Assembly (NCBI GenBank): GCA_003541875.1
Contig: DPLS01000345.1
Location: 1,823 to 11,714 of the forward strand
Reading direction: 5' to 3'
From: Bacteroidota bacterium
GTDB lineage: Bacteria > Bacteroidota > Ignavibacteria > UBA10030 > UBA6906
Length of the DNA: 9,892 nt
Shown: one piece after another, positions 1 through 6,545 of the stretch
How the letters are laid out: the number at the start of each line of letters is the position of its first letter
Position numbering within the stretch: the stretch's first letter is position 1
The notes under the pieces: generated by a model
Seen by the model: the letters and a program-made list of their open reading frames with translations, nothing else
What the model was told of the DNA's origin: nothing
The model's database searches: none
Translations under genes and position numbers: made by a program

Positions 1-2
1 AG

Positions 3-836
3 AACTCGAAGTCATTCGTCTCCAAACGAACATACATCCCGCTTAGTCAGTTGGCCAGCATCGACATGGTTCCCGGTCCTCCGATGATCTCAAGCGAGAA
101 TGCCCAGCTTCGCTCGATTGTGTTCCTCAACGTGCGTGGCCGGGACATGGGAAGTTTTGTCAACGAGGCGAAGGACGTGTTGACCAAAGAGCTGAAACTG
201 CCGGCAGGCTACACTGTGCAGTGGAGCGGTCAGTGGGAAAACCAGATCAGGGCGAAGGAACGGATGCAAATTGTCATGCCTATTGTTTTCTTTGTCATCT
301 TCCTGATGCTCTACTTCGTCACTAAAGACTTCGCCGAGGCGTTTGTTGTCATGCTGTCGGTGCCGTTCGCTCTCATTGGCGGCGTGTATCTCATCTACAT
401 TCTCGGCTATAACTTCTCGGTGGCGGTTTGGGTTGGGTTCATCGCACTCTATGGACTTGCCGTGGAGACAGGCGTTGTTATGGTTGTTTACCTGCATGAA
501 GCGCTCGACAGGCGGCTGCACGCGCATGAGCAAGGAAAGTGTGGGCCCCTTACCGTTCAGGATGTTACTGATGCAACCATTGAAGGGTCGGTGCTGCGAC
601 TCCGTCCAAAAATCATGACGGTGGGAACAAGCTTGATTGGCCTCATCCCGATCATGTGGAGTACAGGTGTTGGTGCCGACGTGATGCAACCGCTTGCCGC
701 CCCGATGATAGGTGGGCTTATCACCTCCACGATACACGTTCTTGTTGTAACGCCCGTCTTGTTCAGCTACATGAAAGAGCGTGCGCTAAAGAAAGGTAGA
801 CTCGAAATATCAAAGATGGCAGGGTGGATGAAGTAG
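3..836 (+). CDS. cusA: CusA/CzcA-family heavy-metal efflux RND pump, C-terminal part (5' end outside window)
   Basis: This is the inner-membrane, proton-driven subunit of a tripartite heavy-metal efflux pump (HME-RND family), which exports Cu/Ag or Co/Zn/Cd through the periplasm and outer membrane. The reading frame is open to the first base, and the codons before the TTG at 51 already match the family (YIPLSQLA followed by PGPPMI.SEN). So 51 is not the start and the gene is only cut by the window edge. The visible 277 residues of an expected 1000-1050 cover the end of the second periplasmic loop (RGRDMGSFVNEA, then the WSGQWENQ.RAKERM region) and TM8 to TM12. Two residues match the proton-relay positions of E. 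coli CusA: Glu in GLAVETGVVM (465-467) and Lys in RLRPKIMTV (609-611). The substrate cannot be fixed from this part, but the HMBD protein just downstream favours copper/silver. Cus versus Czc naming is uncertain. Confidence 0.9.
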   Translation, partial: NSKSFVSKRTYIPLSQLASIDMVPGPPMISSENAQLRSIVFLNVRGRDMGSFVNEAKDVLTKELKLPAGYTVQWSGQWENQIRAKERMQIVMPIVFFVIFLMLYFVTKDFAEAFVVMLSVPFALIGGVYLIYILGYNFSVAVWVGFIALYGLAVETGVVMVVYLHEALDRRLHAHEQGKCGPLTVQDVTDATIEGSVLRLRPKIMTVGTSLIGLIPIMWSTGVGADVMQPLAAPMIGGLITSTIHVLVVTPVLFSYMKERALKKGRLEISKMAGWMK

Positions 837-861
837 GCGCCAATTTCAAATCAAGATACAG

Positions 862-867
862 AAAGGA
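862..867 (+). promoter_or_regulatory. Ribosome binding site of the triple-HMBD gene
   Basis: AAAGGA lies 7 bases before the ATG at 875. It decides the start: the same frame is open back to a GTG at 824, but that start would overlap the pump gene, has no Shine-Dalgarno sequence, and would put a charged stretch in front of the hydrophobic export signal. Confidence 0.7.
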
Positions 868-874
868 TAATGCA

Positions 875-1315
875 ATGAAGCTTCCGGCTCTCCCTGTTGG
901 AATAGTTATCAGCCTTCTGACAGTTGGATTTGTCAATATGCCTTCAGATCAACCCACACAGAAGAAAGGGACCCAGAAAACTCAATCCAAAGAGGCCAAG
1001 ATTGCGTATGTGTGTCCCATGCATCCCGAGGTCACTTCGGCCAAACCGGGAAAATGTTCTGAATGCGGGATGGCCCTTGTGAAAGAGGTACAAAAGTCCA
1101 TTGAACAGACGAAAGACAAGTACGTCTGTCCCATGCATCCTGAAGTCACTTCTGCGAAGGCTGGGAAATGCTCTGAATGTGGAATGGCGCTTGTCAAAAA
1201 GGCATCAAAATCTGCAGAACAGCTGAAGAATAAGTACGTGTGTCCGATGCATCCCGAAGTTACCTCTGACAAGCCGGGTGAGTGTCCAAAGTGTGGCATG
1301 GATCTGAAGAAATAG
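875..1315 (+). CDS. Exported small protein with three tandem heavy-metal-binding domains (HMBD)
   Basis: A 146-residue protein, probably a periplasmic metal chaperone or metal-buffering partner of the upstream RND pump. Residues 1 to about 22 form a hydrophobic segment that fits a signal peptide or membrane anchor. There is no lipobox Cys. A Lys/Gln/Thr-rich linker follows, then three HMBD units starting at residues 45, 83 and 121. Each has Tyr-Val-Cys-Pro-Met-His-Pro-Glu, a Lys/Pro/Gly turn, and Cys-x-x-Cys-Gly-Met. The Cys, Met and His residues are the presumed metal ligands. Units 1 and 2 differ at one of 26 residues. Unit 3 ends in CPKCGMDL, the more usual form seen at the N-terminus of CusB-like adaptors and some copper P-type ATPases. 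The gene begins 38 bases after the pump gene, so they are probably co-transcribed. Domain identity is secure. The chaperone role and metal (Cu/Ag most likely) are inferred. Confidence 0.9.
   Translation: MKLPALPVGIVISLLTVGFVNMPSDQPTQKKGTQKTQSKEAKIAYVCPMHPEVTSAKPGKCSECGMALVKEVQKSIEQTKDKYVCPMHPEVTSAKAGKCSECGMALVKKASKSAEQLKNKYVCPMHPEVTSDKPGECPKCGMDLKK
1007..1312 (+). repeat. Tandem 114-bp repeat encoding HMBD units
   Basis: Two full 114-bp units (1007-1120 and 1121-1234) and a third that stops after 78 bp (1235-1312) each encode one 26-residue HMBD. In the first two units a 12-residue Lys/Glu/Gln linker follows, with the shared pattern KSxEQxKxK. The spacing is exactly 38 codons. Between units 1 and 2, 13 of 26 domain codons differ silently and only one changes the residue (Pro to Ala), so the copies are old but conserved in protein. 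Confidence 0.93.
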
Positions 1316-1426
1316 CGCGTTGGTGGTGTGATTCGGTGGGAGTGTATATTTGTACGAAGTGCTGGGTACTAAATACCACCGACGACAGCGAAGGATGTTT
1401 GTGATTGAAAGAATCGTCCACAACTT

Positions 1427-1455
1427 TTGAGTTTCTCGTGCTTCTTTGTTATGTT
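1427..1455 (+). promoter_or_regulatory. Possible promoter of the response-regulator gene
   Basis: TTGAGT (1427-1432) and TATGTT (1450-1455) are 17 bases apart, each with 4 of 6 matches to the sigma-70 boxes. A Bacteroidota-like reading of the same place is TTTG (1426-1429), 20 bases, TATGTTGA. Either would start transcription near 1462, just upstream of the ATG at 1487 and after the alternative ATG at 1451. A second candidate, TATATTTG at 1345-1352, fits the TAnnTTTG box exactly but has no good upstream element. Read by eye only. Confidence 0.3.
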
Positions 1456-1473
1456 GAACAAGCAAACATTCCC

Positions 1474-1478
1474 AGGAG
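1474..1478 (+). promoter_or_regulatory. Ribosome binding site of the response-regulator gene
   Basis: AGGAG sits 8 bases before the ATG at 1487. It favours that start over in-frame upstream starts at 1427 (GTG) and 1451 (ATG), which lack a comparable site. The protein from 1487 begins directly with the first receiver strand. Confidence 0.7.
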
Positions 1479-1486
1479 ACGAAGAG

Positions 1487-1939
1487 ATGACGATACTTGC
1501 TGTTGATGATGATGAAGGGCAGCGGCTCATGCTGAACACCCTTCTCCGCCTGGAAGGTTGGGATGTGTTTCTTGCTGAGGATGGGGAAGAAGCTCTCAAG
1601 AAAATGGCGCTCGCGAAGATGGATATTATCATTTCCGACATATACATGCCGGTTATGGACGGCTTCAAGTTGAGAAATACGGTGCGAGGTATGCCAGGAA
1701 ACGAAACACTGCCATTCCTCTTCATCTCTGGATACGATGATCAATATACTCTCCAGGCGGTGAAGAACCCGAAGATTGAGGGCTTCTTCAGGAAGGGAAA
1801 ACCAGTCGGAGAACTCAAGGAATGGGTGCTTTATCTTACTGCGCCCGAAGAGAAGCGTCCAAAGTACCCGCCAGGCCAGAAGCCGAAGCTGAGTTCCTTC
1901 GATCCGAACCGTGACAGGTCGCACGATTCCCGGCGGTAG
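1487..1939 (+). CDS. Single-domain response regulator (receiver domain only)
   Basis: A 150-residue cytoplasmic signalling protein of the CheY-like receiver family. It would accept a phosphoryl group from a histidine kinase and pass the signal by protein contact. The acidic pocket is Asp7-Asp9 (VDDDEG), the phospho-acceptor is Asp51 in IIISDIYMPVMDG, and the switch residue is Ser81 (FISGYD). The conserved Lys is either Lys103 or Lys105 in FFRKGKP. The usual Lys-Pro pair here falls 24 residues after Ser81, about two more than in CheY, so the alpha4-beta5 region may carry a small insertion. No DNA-binding or enzyme domain follows, only a tail of about 35 residues rich in Pro, Lys and Arg. The flanking genes give no kinase partner. 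Proximity to the metal-efflux genes may be chance, because canonical metal two-component regulators (CusR type) carry a winged-helix output domain. Confidence 0.87.
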   Translation: MTILAVDDDEGQRLMLNTLLRLEGWDVFLAEDGEEALKKMALAKMDIIISDIYMPVMDGFKLRNTVRGMPGNETLPFLFISGYDDQYTLQAVKNPKIEGFFRKGKPVGELKEWVLYLTAPEEKRPKYPPGQKPKLSSFDPNRDRSHDSRR

Positions 1940-2010
1940 TTGACCGTTGTCGTCACTCGAAAGGCGGCACTTGTCCACTTCTTAGAATATCTAACTGACA
2001 GGCATGCGCA

Positions 2011-2040
2011 TTTGCTTCAGCGCAGAAAATCTGTATTTTG
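2011..2040 (+). promoter_or_regulatory. Candidate promoter of the threonine dehydrogenase operon
   Basis: TTTG (2011-2014), 19 bases, then TATTTTG (2034-2040) resembles the Bacteroidota -33/-7 pair (TTTG and TAnnTTTG), with the second box one base short. The same place can be read as sigma-70, with TTGCTT (2012-2017), 16 bases, TATTTT (2034-2039). It lies in the only non-coding gap (1940-2093) ahead of the three-gene run, about 50 bases before the first start. The rest of that gap shows no clear terminator or operator; there is only a 4-bp hairpin (CGGT/ACCG) just after the preceding gene. Confidence 0.4.
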
Positions 2041-2093
2041 TCATCGACATTTTCATTTCTGATACATTCCCACAATACTAACCACCGGATACC

Positions 2094-3122
2094 ATGGCTG
2101 AACACATTCGTAAACCAGGCGTTCTTATCACCGGCGCAAATGGAGAGATGGGACATGGGTTGATTGAGCAGCTGGCAAAAAACGGATCGATGCACATCAT
2201 TGCATTGGATGTCCGACCGATTGATGAATCTCTGAAAAAGTACTGCAGCACCACCATCGTCGGGGATATTCTTGAGGCACGGCTTCTTGAACGCATGCAG
2301 AGTGAGTATGAGATTCACACCATTTATCATCTCGCGGCATTGCTTTCAACGAGGGCAGAATTCACTCCCGAAGCGGCGCATCGCGTAAATGTTGAAGGGA
2401 CGTTGAACCTCTTGAAAATTGCCATCGAGCAGTCCCGTTGGCACGGGCAGCCGGTGAAGTTTATCTTCCCGAGTTCGATTGCAGTGTACGGTCTTCCGAA
2501 CAAGGAGGCCAAGAAGCAGGCGGGCAAAGTGAAAGAGGGAGAGTGGAACTATCCGAGGACGATGTACGGCGTGAACAAGTTGTACTGCGAGCACCTCGGT
2601 CGCTACTATGCGAACCACTACCGGCAGTTGGCTGCAGACACGGATGCCCACGGCGTGGATTTCCGGTCGATCCGTTTTCCCGGATTGATCAGCGCGACCA
2701 CGGTCCCAAGTGGCGGTACGAGTGACTACGCTCCAGAGATATTGCACGCAGCAGCGCAAGACAAGCCGTATGCATGCTTCGTGCGGGAAGATGTGCGTAT
2801 TCCGTTCATGGCAATGCCGGATGCGATTGTGGCAACATTGAAGCTGGAGGGAGCCACAAGAGAACAGCTTACGCAATCGGTGTACAACATCACCAGCTTC
2901 AGTCCCAGTGCCGGCGAAGTTCGGGATATCGTCCGCAGGGAGTTCAAGAATGCACAGACTTCGTTCTCGCCTGACGATAAACGGCAGGCCATCGTTGATT
3001 CCTGGCCGGAAGATGTCGACGATTCTGCCGCTCGACGAGATTGGGGATTTGTGCCCGAGTACGATCTCGCACGTGCCTTCAATGAATATCTGATTCCCGG
3101 CATCCGAAAGCGCTACGCGTAA
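2094..3122 (+). CDS. tdh: L-threonine 3-dehydrogenase, NAD-epimerase-like SDR type
   Basis: A 342-residue cytoplasmic enzyme expected to oxidise L-threonine to 2-amino-3-ketobutyrate with NAD, the first step of threonine breakdown to glycine and acetyl-CoA. It has an N-terminal Rossmann fold with G14-A-N-G17-E-M-G20, Asp39 ending beta2 (ALDVRP), which suits NAD rather than NADP, and a conserved HLAALLS stretch near 79-85. Catalytic Ser127/128 (FPSSIAVYG) and Tyr158-x-x-x-Lys162 (YGVNK) follow. The C-terminal half has blocks typical of this branch: SGGTSDYAPEILHAA, RIPFMAMPDA, and DSWPEDVDDSAARRDWGF. This is the SDR enzyme, unrelated to the zinc-dependent E. coli Tdh of the same name. The N-terminal extension is only a few residues beyond the first strand, so the ATG at 2094 fits, although no strong Shine-Dalgarno site precedes it. 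The partner 2-amino-3-ketobutyrate CoA ligase is not in the window. UDP-sugar epimerase activity is less likely given the C-terminal blocks. Confidence 0.92.
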   Translation: MAEHIRKPGVLITGANGEMGHGLIEQLAKNGSMHIIALDVRPIDESLKKYCSTTIVGDILEARLLERMQSEYEIHTIYHLAALLSTRAEFTPEAAHRVNVEGTLNLLKIAIEQSRWHGQPVKFIFPSSIAVYGLPNKEAKKQAGKVKEGEWNYPRTMYGVNKLYCEHLGRYYANHYRQLAADTDAHGVDFRSIRFPGLISATTVPSGGTSDYAPEILHAAAQDKPYACFVREDVRIPFMAMPDAIVATLKLEGATREQLTQSVYNITSFSPSAGEVRDIVRREFKNAQTSFSPDDKRQAIVDSWPEDVDDSAARRDWGFVPEYDLARAFNEYLIPGIRKRYA

Positions 3123-4564
3123 TGGGACCCCGCTTGCGTGGCCGGTCAACTCTCAGAACGATTCTCACACCGATGCATACATTGATCCGATTCGCCTTCC
3201 TTGCCATGTGTTTTGGCATCGTCTCAAGTTCTTTGGCTGCCACTCCACCTGGTGTTTCCTATGATAGCGTTGCGATAAGACTCTTGGAGTCAGGTCTGCG
3301 GAATTGTGAAGCATTCCAGATGTTGAAGGAGCTGACCTCTCACGCCCCCCATCGACTGAGCGGTTCCCCCGATGCAGCCAGAGCGGTAGACCTGACCAAG
3401 AAAATGATGGAGCAACGGGGACTCAACAAGGTGCATTTGGAAGCCATCATGGTTCCCCACTGGGTTCGTGGACCAGTCGAAGAAGCCACGATTACTCGCT
3501 CCACGTCAAAGAAAGGAACGAAGCTTACTATTTGCGCTCTTGGCGGCAGCGTAGCCACTCCAAAGCGGGGGATAGAGGCTGAGGTGATAGAGGTGAAGTC
3601 GTTCGAGCAGCTTCGGACGCTGGGGGAATCTGCCAAGAACAAGATCATCTTCTTCAATCGTCCGTTCGATCCAACAAAGTTCAACACATTTGAAACGTAT
3701 GGTGGAGCTGTTGACCAGCGGAGTCGGGGTGCGGTAGAGGCAGCGAGGGCTGGCGGTGTTGCTGCCCTTGTCCGTTCGATGACTCACGTCATCGACGATG
3801 TTCCGCACACCGGTGCGATGGGCTATGTGGATACTGTGAAGAAGGTACCGGCTGCGGCCATCAGCACCCTCGACGCCGACATGCTGAGCAAATTGCTCTT
3901 GCAGGAAAAGAATATCAGAGTGAGAATCCAACTCACCTGCAAGACACTTCCCGACACCCCTTCGGCCAATGTTGTTGGTGAGATTACCGGATCGGAGAAG
4001 CCCGACGAGGTGATTGTTGTCGGGGGTCATCTCGATTGCTGGGACAAAGGCCAGGGCGCTCATGACGACGGCGGCGGGTGTATGCAAGCTATCGAAGTAA
4101 TACAGCTGATGAGAAAGCTGGGAGTCAAGCCGAAGCGAACGATCCGTGCTGTCATGTTCATGAATGAAGAAAATGGCAATCGCGGCGGAAAGGCATATGC
4201 CACTGCACCAGAACGTGCCGGCGAGAAACACATCGCTGCGATCGAGTCGGACCGGGGAGCGTTTGCGCCGCGCGGCATCAGCGTGCAAGCTGACTCAAGC
4301 GTGCTTGCGAAGGTGCAGGCGTGGCGCTCGTTGTTCGAGCGGATGTATGCCGACCGTATCTTTCCCGGCTACAGTGGCGTGGATGTCTCTGCAATTGTTG
4401 AACGCGGGGCCGCCGGTTTCGGTTTGGATGTTGAGACCCAGCGATATTTTGATTATCACCATTCGGACAACGACACAATCGACAAGGTCAATCCTCGTGA
4501 ACTCGAACTGGGCGCGATTGTGGAAGCGTTGTTGTGTTACCTGATCTCTGAAGAAGGTCTCTGA
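3122..4564 (+). CDS. Exported M28-family zinc metallopeptidase, carboxypeptidase Q-like
   Basis: A 480-residue exopeptidase of the co-catalytic-zinc M28 family, most like carboxypeptidase Q (plasma glutamate carboxypeptidase), which cleaves dipeptides or short peptides. A signal peptide is plain from the internal ATG at 3173 (MHTLIRFAFLAMCF..., cleavage after SSSLAA), so export is likely. A PA-type insert spans roughly residues 140-270 (EAARAGGVAALVRS). Numbered from 3122, the zinc ligands by family pattern are His303 (GGHLDCWD), Asp315 (HDDGGG), Glu350 with catalytic Glu349 (MNEENG), Asp377 (ESDRG) and His447 (YHHSDND), so the site looks intact. The ATG at 3122 overlaps the previous stop (TAATG), which suggests translational coupling, but it gives a 17-residue Arg-rich lead before the signal. 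The start at 3173 gives a textbook signal peptide. Neither has a good Shine-Dalgarno site. Co-occurrence with threonine dehydrogenase fits peptide and amino-acid scavenging, but that is an inference. Confidence 0.92.
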   Translation: MGPRLRGRSTLRTILTPMHTLIRFAFLAMCFGIVSSSLAATPPGVSYDSVAIRLLESGLRNCEAFQMLKELTSHAPHRLSGSPDAARAVDLTKKMMEQRGLNKVHLEAIMVPHWVRGPVEEATITRSTSKKGTKLTICALGGSVATPKRGIEAEVIEVKSFEQLRTLGESAKNKIIFFNRPFDPTKFNTFETYGGAVDQRSRGAVEAARAGGVAALVRSMTHVIDDVPHTGAMGYVDTVKKVPAAAISTLDADMLSKLLLQEKNIRVRIQLTCKTLPDTPSANVVGEITGSEKPDEVIVVGGHLDCWDKGQGAHDDGGGCMQAIEVIQLMRKLGVKPKRTIRAVMFMNEENGNRGGKAYATAPERAGEKHIAAIESDRGAFAPRGISVQADSSVLAKVQAWRSLFERMYADRIFPGYSGVDVSAIVERGAAGFGLDVETQRYFDYHHSDNDTIDKVNPRELELGAIVEALLCYLISEEGL

Positions 4565-4580
4565 TTCTCAACAGCCGCCA

Positions 4581-6356
4581 ATGACTGCAACGCACACACA
4601 TTTGCGTCTGCTTGTTACCGTCTTCGGCGCAGTCATCATTCTCTTTCACCTCCTGGCGTTGTTGTTTCCTTCCGGAATCAACTGGGGCTTCCACCATCTC
4701 GCTTTCCTTTCTCCCGCCGTCTCGATTCCGATTATCATCCTGATGCTTGCTGCACTGGTGCCGCAGGTGCAGGCATGGGCCATTGGTATGTTGGACCGTC
4801 CCACAAAGAAACACAAGAAGGGTCTGTGGATCGCATCGTTCTGCATTCTTGGCTTGCTGCTCTGGATGTTGCGTCAACAGACATTCTTCTTGGGTGACGG
4901 CTATCTCGTCATGCGCAATATTTCCCGGGCACATAGTGTGACGGATCTCCCCGCACCCTTCCCGACCGCACCGCTCTCTGCATTGATCGCGTACCATCTC
5001 AAAGAGATTCTCTCTTCGATGCACGTTGAACCAGCCGCTCAGTTCGCCTGGCAGATCCAGAGTATTGTGTGTGGCATTGCCTCGGTTCCAGTTGCATACA
5101 AGCTTGCTGGAGCCCTCGCCTCCGATCATTCTTCGAAGTGGGTGGTTGCCGCGTTTCTGATTGCGGGAGGTGCTGCGCAGCTCTTTTTTGGATACGTCGA
5201 AACGTACCCACCCGCGTATGTTGCGACGATGCTGTTCCTCTGGCTTTCGCTGGAGTACATGGCTGGTCGGGTTTCATTGTATCTGCCATTCATTTCGTTC
5301 GGACTCCTTTTCACGTTCCATTTTGGAATGTTGAGTCTGATTCCTGCGGTGCTCTTCCTTTTCATAGTGCAGTACCGCAGGCACGGATTCGTCTCCGTTC
5401 TACTCCCCACGATAGCGGCTAAGGGGGTCACCTATTCCATTCTTTGGCTGTGTGGCTATACGCCGGCAAGGCTCGTTTCTGTTGTGTTGAAAGGCGGGTC
5501 GTACTTCCTTCCATTCACGGAGCACGACAATTGGCAGACGGCGTATTCCCTCTTTTCGTTCTGGCACTTGATCGATCTGTTCAATGCGTGCATTCTGCTC
5601 TCGCCATTCTTGTTTCTGATGATTCCGCTGGCGCTCATCGCTGTGTCGCGGCAAGAGTTACGGTGGAAACCAGAAACCATATTTCTCGCGCTGACATTTG
5701 TTGGTGCCCTAGGTTGGATGTTTATGACGAACTTTGAAGTGGGAATGAGTCGCGATTGGGATGTGATTGCGCCCCTAAGTGTGTGTGCAGTAGCATTTGC
5801 ATTGTATGGGTTACAGCGTGGTTGGGGAGCAAAAGGGGAGATGCGACACCGTATGTTGGGAATGGCTGCTGTGACTCTGCTGCATATGGCAGCGTGGGTA
5901 ATAGTCAATGCCGACGAAGGCCGTTCCATTGCTCGTTACGCGATGCTGCAGGATGACCGCGTGCGCTCGCAACGCGCCATTGCTTATGCGTGCGAGGATC
6001 TTGCGGGATTCTATCGCGATCGGAATGAGTATGCCGCGGCGATTCCGTTCATGGAGAAGACTGTCGCCATCGACTCGACCAACGCGCGTAGATGGCTCTC
6101 GCTCGCAAATGAATATCAACTGGGTAGTCAGGATGAGAATGCCATGCGCGCATACGAAGAGTCAGCGCGACTTGGCATCCGTGATAAGGCGGCGTTCTTC
6201 AACCTCGGAATTCTCTACTACAATCGCCACCGGCTCGATGATGCAATCGCAATGCTGCAACGTGCTGCTACGATTGATTCTGCGGACACCCTGATCTCCT
6301 CCAATCTCAAACTGATGATTGCCAGGAAAGCGGGTGGTGAAGGTCCCAAGCAATAG
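4581..6356 (+). CDS. Polytopic membrane protein, GT-C glycosyltransferase-like, with C-terminal TPR repeats
   Basis: A 591-residue protein of unassigned function. Residues 1 to about 450 hold some ten to twelve hydrophobic segments, the first three near 9-30, 43-67 and 82-98. After the third comes FFLGDGYL with Asp106, placed like the catalytic Asp in the first outer loop of GT-C (PMT/ArnT-like) lipid-sugar transferases. Further marks are FFGYVETYPPAY (around 202-212) and MSRDWDV (Arg391-Asp392-Trp393-Asp394), which recall membrane proteins of this sort. Residues about 466-568 form three tetratricopeptide repeats (boundaries near 466, 501 and 535) with the usual small/aromatic pattern (LAGFYRDRNEYAAAI, LGILYYNRHRLDDAI). 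The TPR domain probably lies on the periplasmic side if the GT-C topology holds. The gene starts 16 bases after the peptidase stop, so it is probably in the same transcript. No Shine-Dalgarno site is visible. A transporter or a non-catalytic GT-C relative remains possible. Confidence 0.72.
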   Translation: MTATHTHLRLLVTVFGAVIILFHLLALLFPSGINWGFHHLAFLSPAVSIPIIILMLAALVPQVQAWAIGMLDRPTKKHKKGLWIASFCILGLLLWMLRQQTFFLGDGYLVMRNISRAHSVTDLPAPFPTAPLSALIAYHLKEILSSMHVEPAAQFAWQIQSIVCGIASVPVAYKLAGALASDHSSKWVVAAFLIAGGAAQLFFGYVETYPPAYVATMLFLWLSLEYMAGRVSLYLPFISFGLLFTFHFGMLSLIPAVLFLFIVQYRRHGFVSVLLPTIAAKGVTYSILWLCGYTPARLVSVVLKGGSYFLPFTEHDNWQTAYSLFSFWHLIDLFNACILLSPFLFLMIPLALIAVSRQELRWKPETIFLALTFVGALGWMFMTNFEVGMSRDWDVIAPLSVCAVAFALYGLQRGWGAKGEMRHRMLGMAAVTLLHMAAWVIVNADEGRSIARYAMLQDDRVRSQRAIAYACEDLAGFYRDRNEYAAAIPFMEKTVAIDSTNARRWLSLANEYQLGSQDENAMRAYEESARLGIRDKAAFFNLGILYYNRHRLDDAIAMLQRAATIDSADTLISSNLKLMIARKAGGEGPKQ

Positions 6357-6545
6357 TCCGAACTCCGCGAGTCAGTACAAGCGGATCTCTTTTACTTCCC
6401 ATCCGCCATTTTGCAGAACGCTGTCCAGCGTCGCAGTCTTCCTCAGGTGAGCATCAACAGTGAAGTTCCTGCATCGAGCGGGATGGCCACAACAGTTTCT
6501 AGCTATCAGGTGGCTGGTCGTGATGCACTGCGTAGTGTGGAACAC
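6357..6545. other. Convergent intergenic region without a clear gene or terminator
   Basis: These 189 bases separate the stop codons of two convergent genes. Two modest hairpins are visible. One is GCGGAT (6381-6386) with ATCCGC (6401-6406), a 14-base loop and then CATTTT. The other is ACGCT/AGCGT around GTCC (6418-6431). Neither has a proper T tract, so a terminator is only possible. On the minus strand the frame of the amidohydrolase stays open for 57 codons after its TAA, to a TGA at 6372-6374. The last part of it reads like protein (TLDSVLQNGGWEVKEIRLY), but it has no start of its own. No RNA gene or repeat is seen. Confidence 0.45.

Noticed and set aside
51..53. TTG as the start of the RND protein
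   Set aside because: The frame upstream is open to the window edge and matches the family, so the gene continues beyond the window.
90..737. Minus-strand open frame of 215 codons opposite the RND pump
   Set aside because: The plus frame is unambiguously a CusA-type pump; the antisense product is His/Asn/Arg-rich and unrecognisable.
1322..1380. Possible terminator or riboswitch after the HMBD gene (GGTGGT pairing with ACCACC, inner GGTA/TACC hairpin)
   Set aside because: Six base pairs across 47 bases, a 4-bp inner stem and no T tract are too weak, and no known riboswitch core is recognisable.
1205..1978. Minus-strand open frame of 257 codons across the HMBD gene, the gap and the response regulator
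   Set aside because: It is antisense to two clear genes and has no recognisable motifs.
3206..3211. Cys in the signal peptide of the M28 peptidase as a lipoprotein site
   Set aside because: The Cys is preceded by Met and followed by more hydrophobic residues, so it is not a lipobox; ordinary cleavage after SSSLAA fits better.
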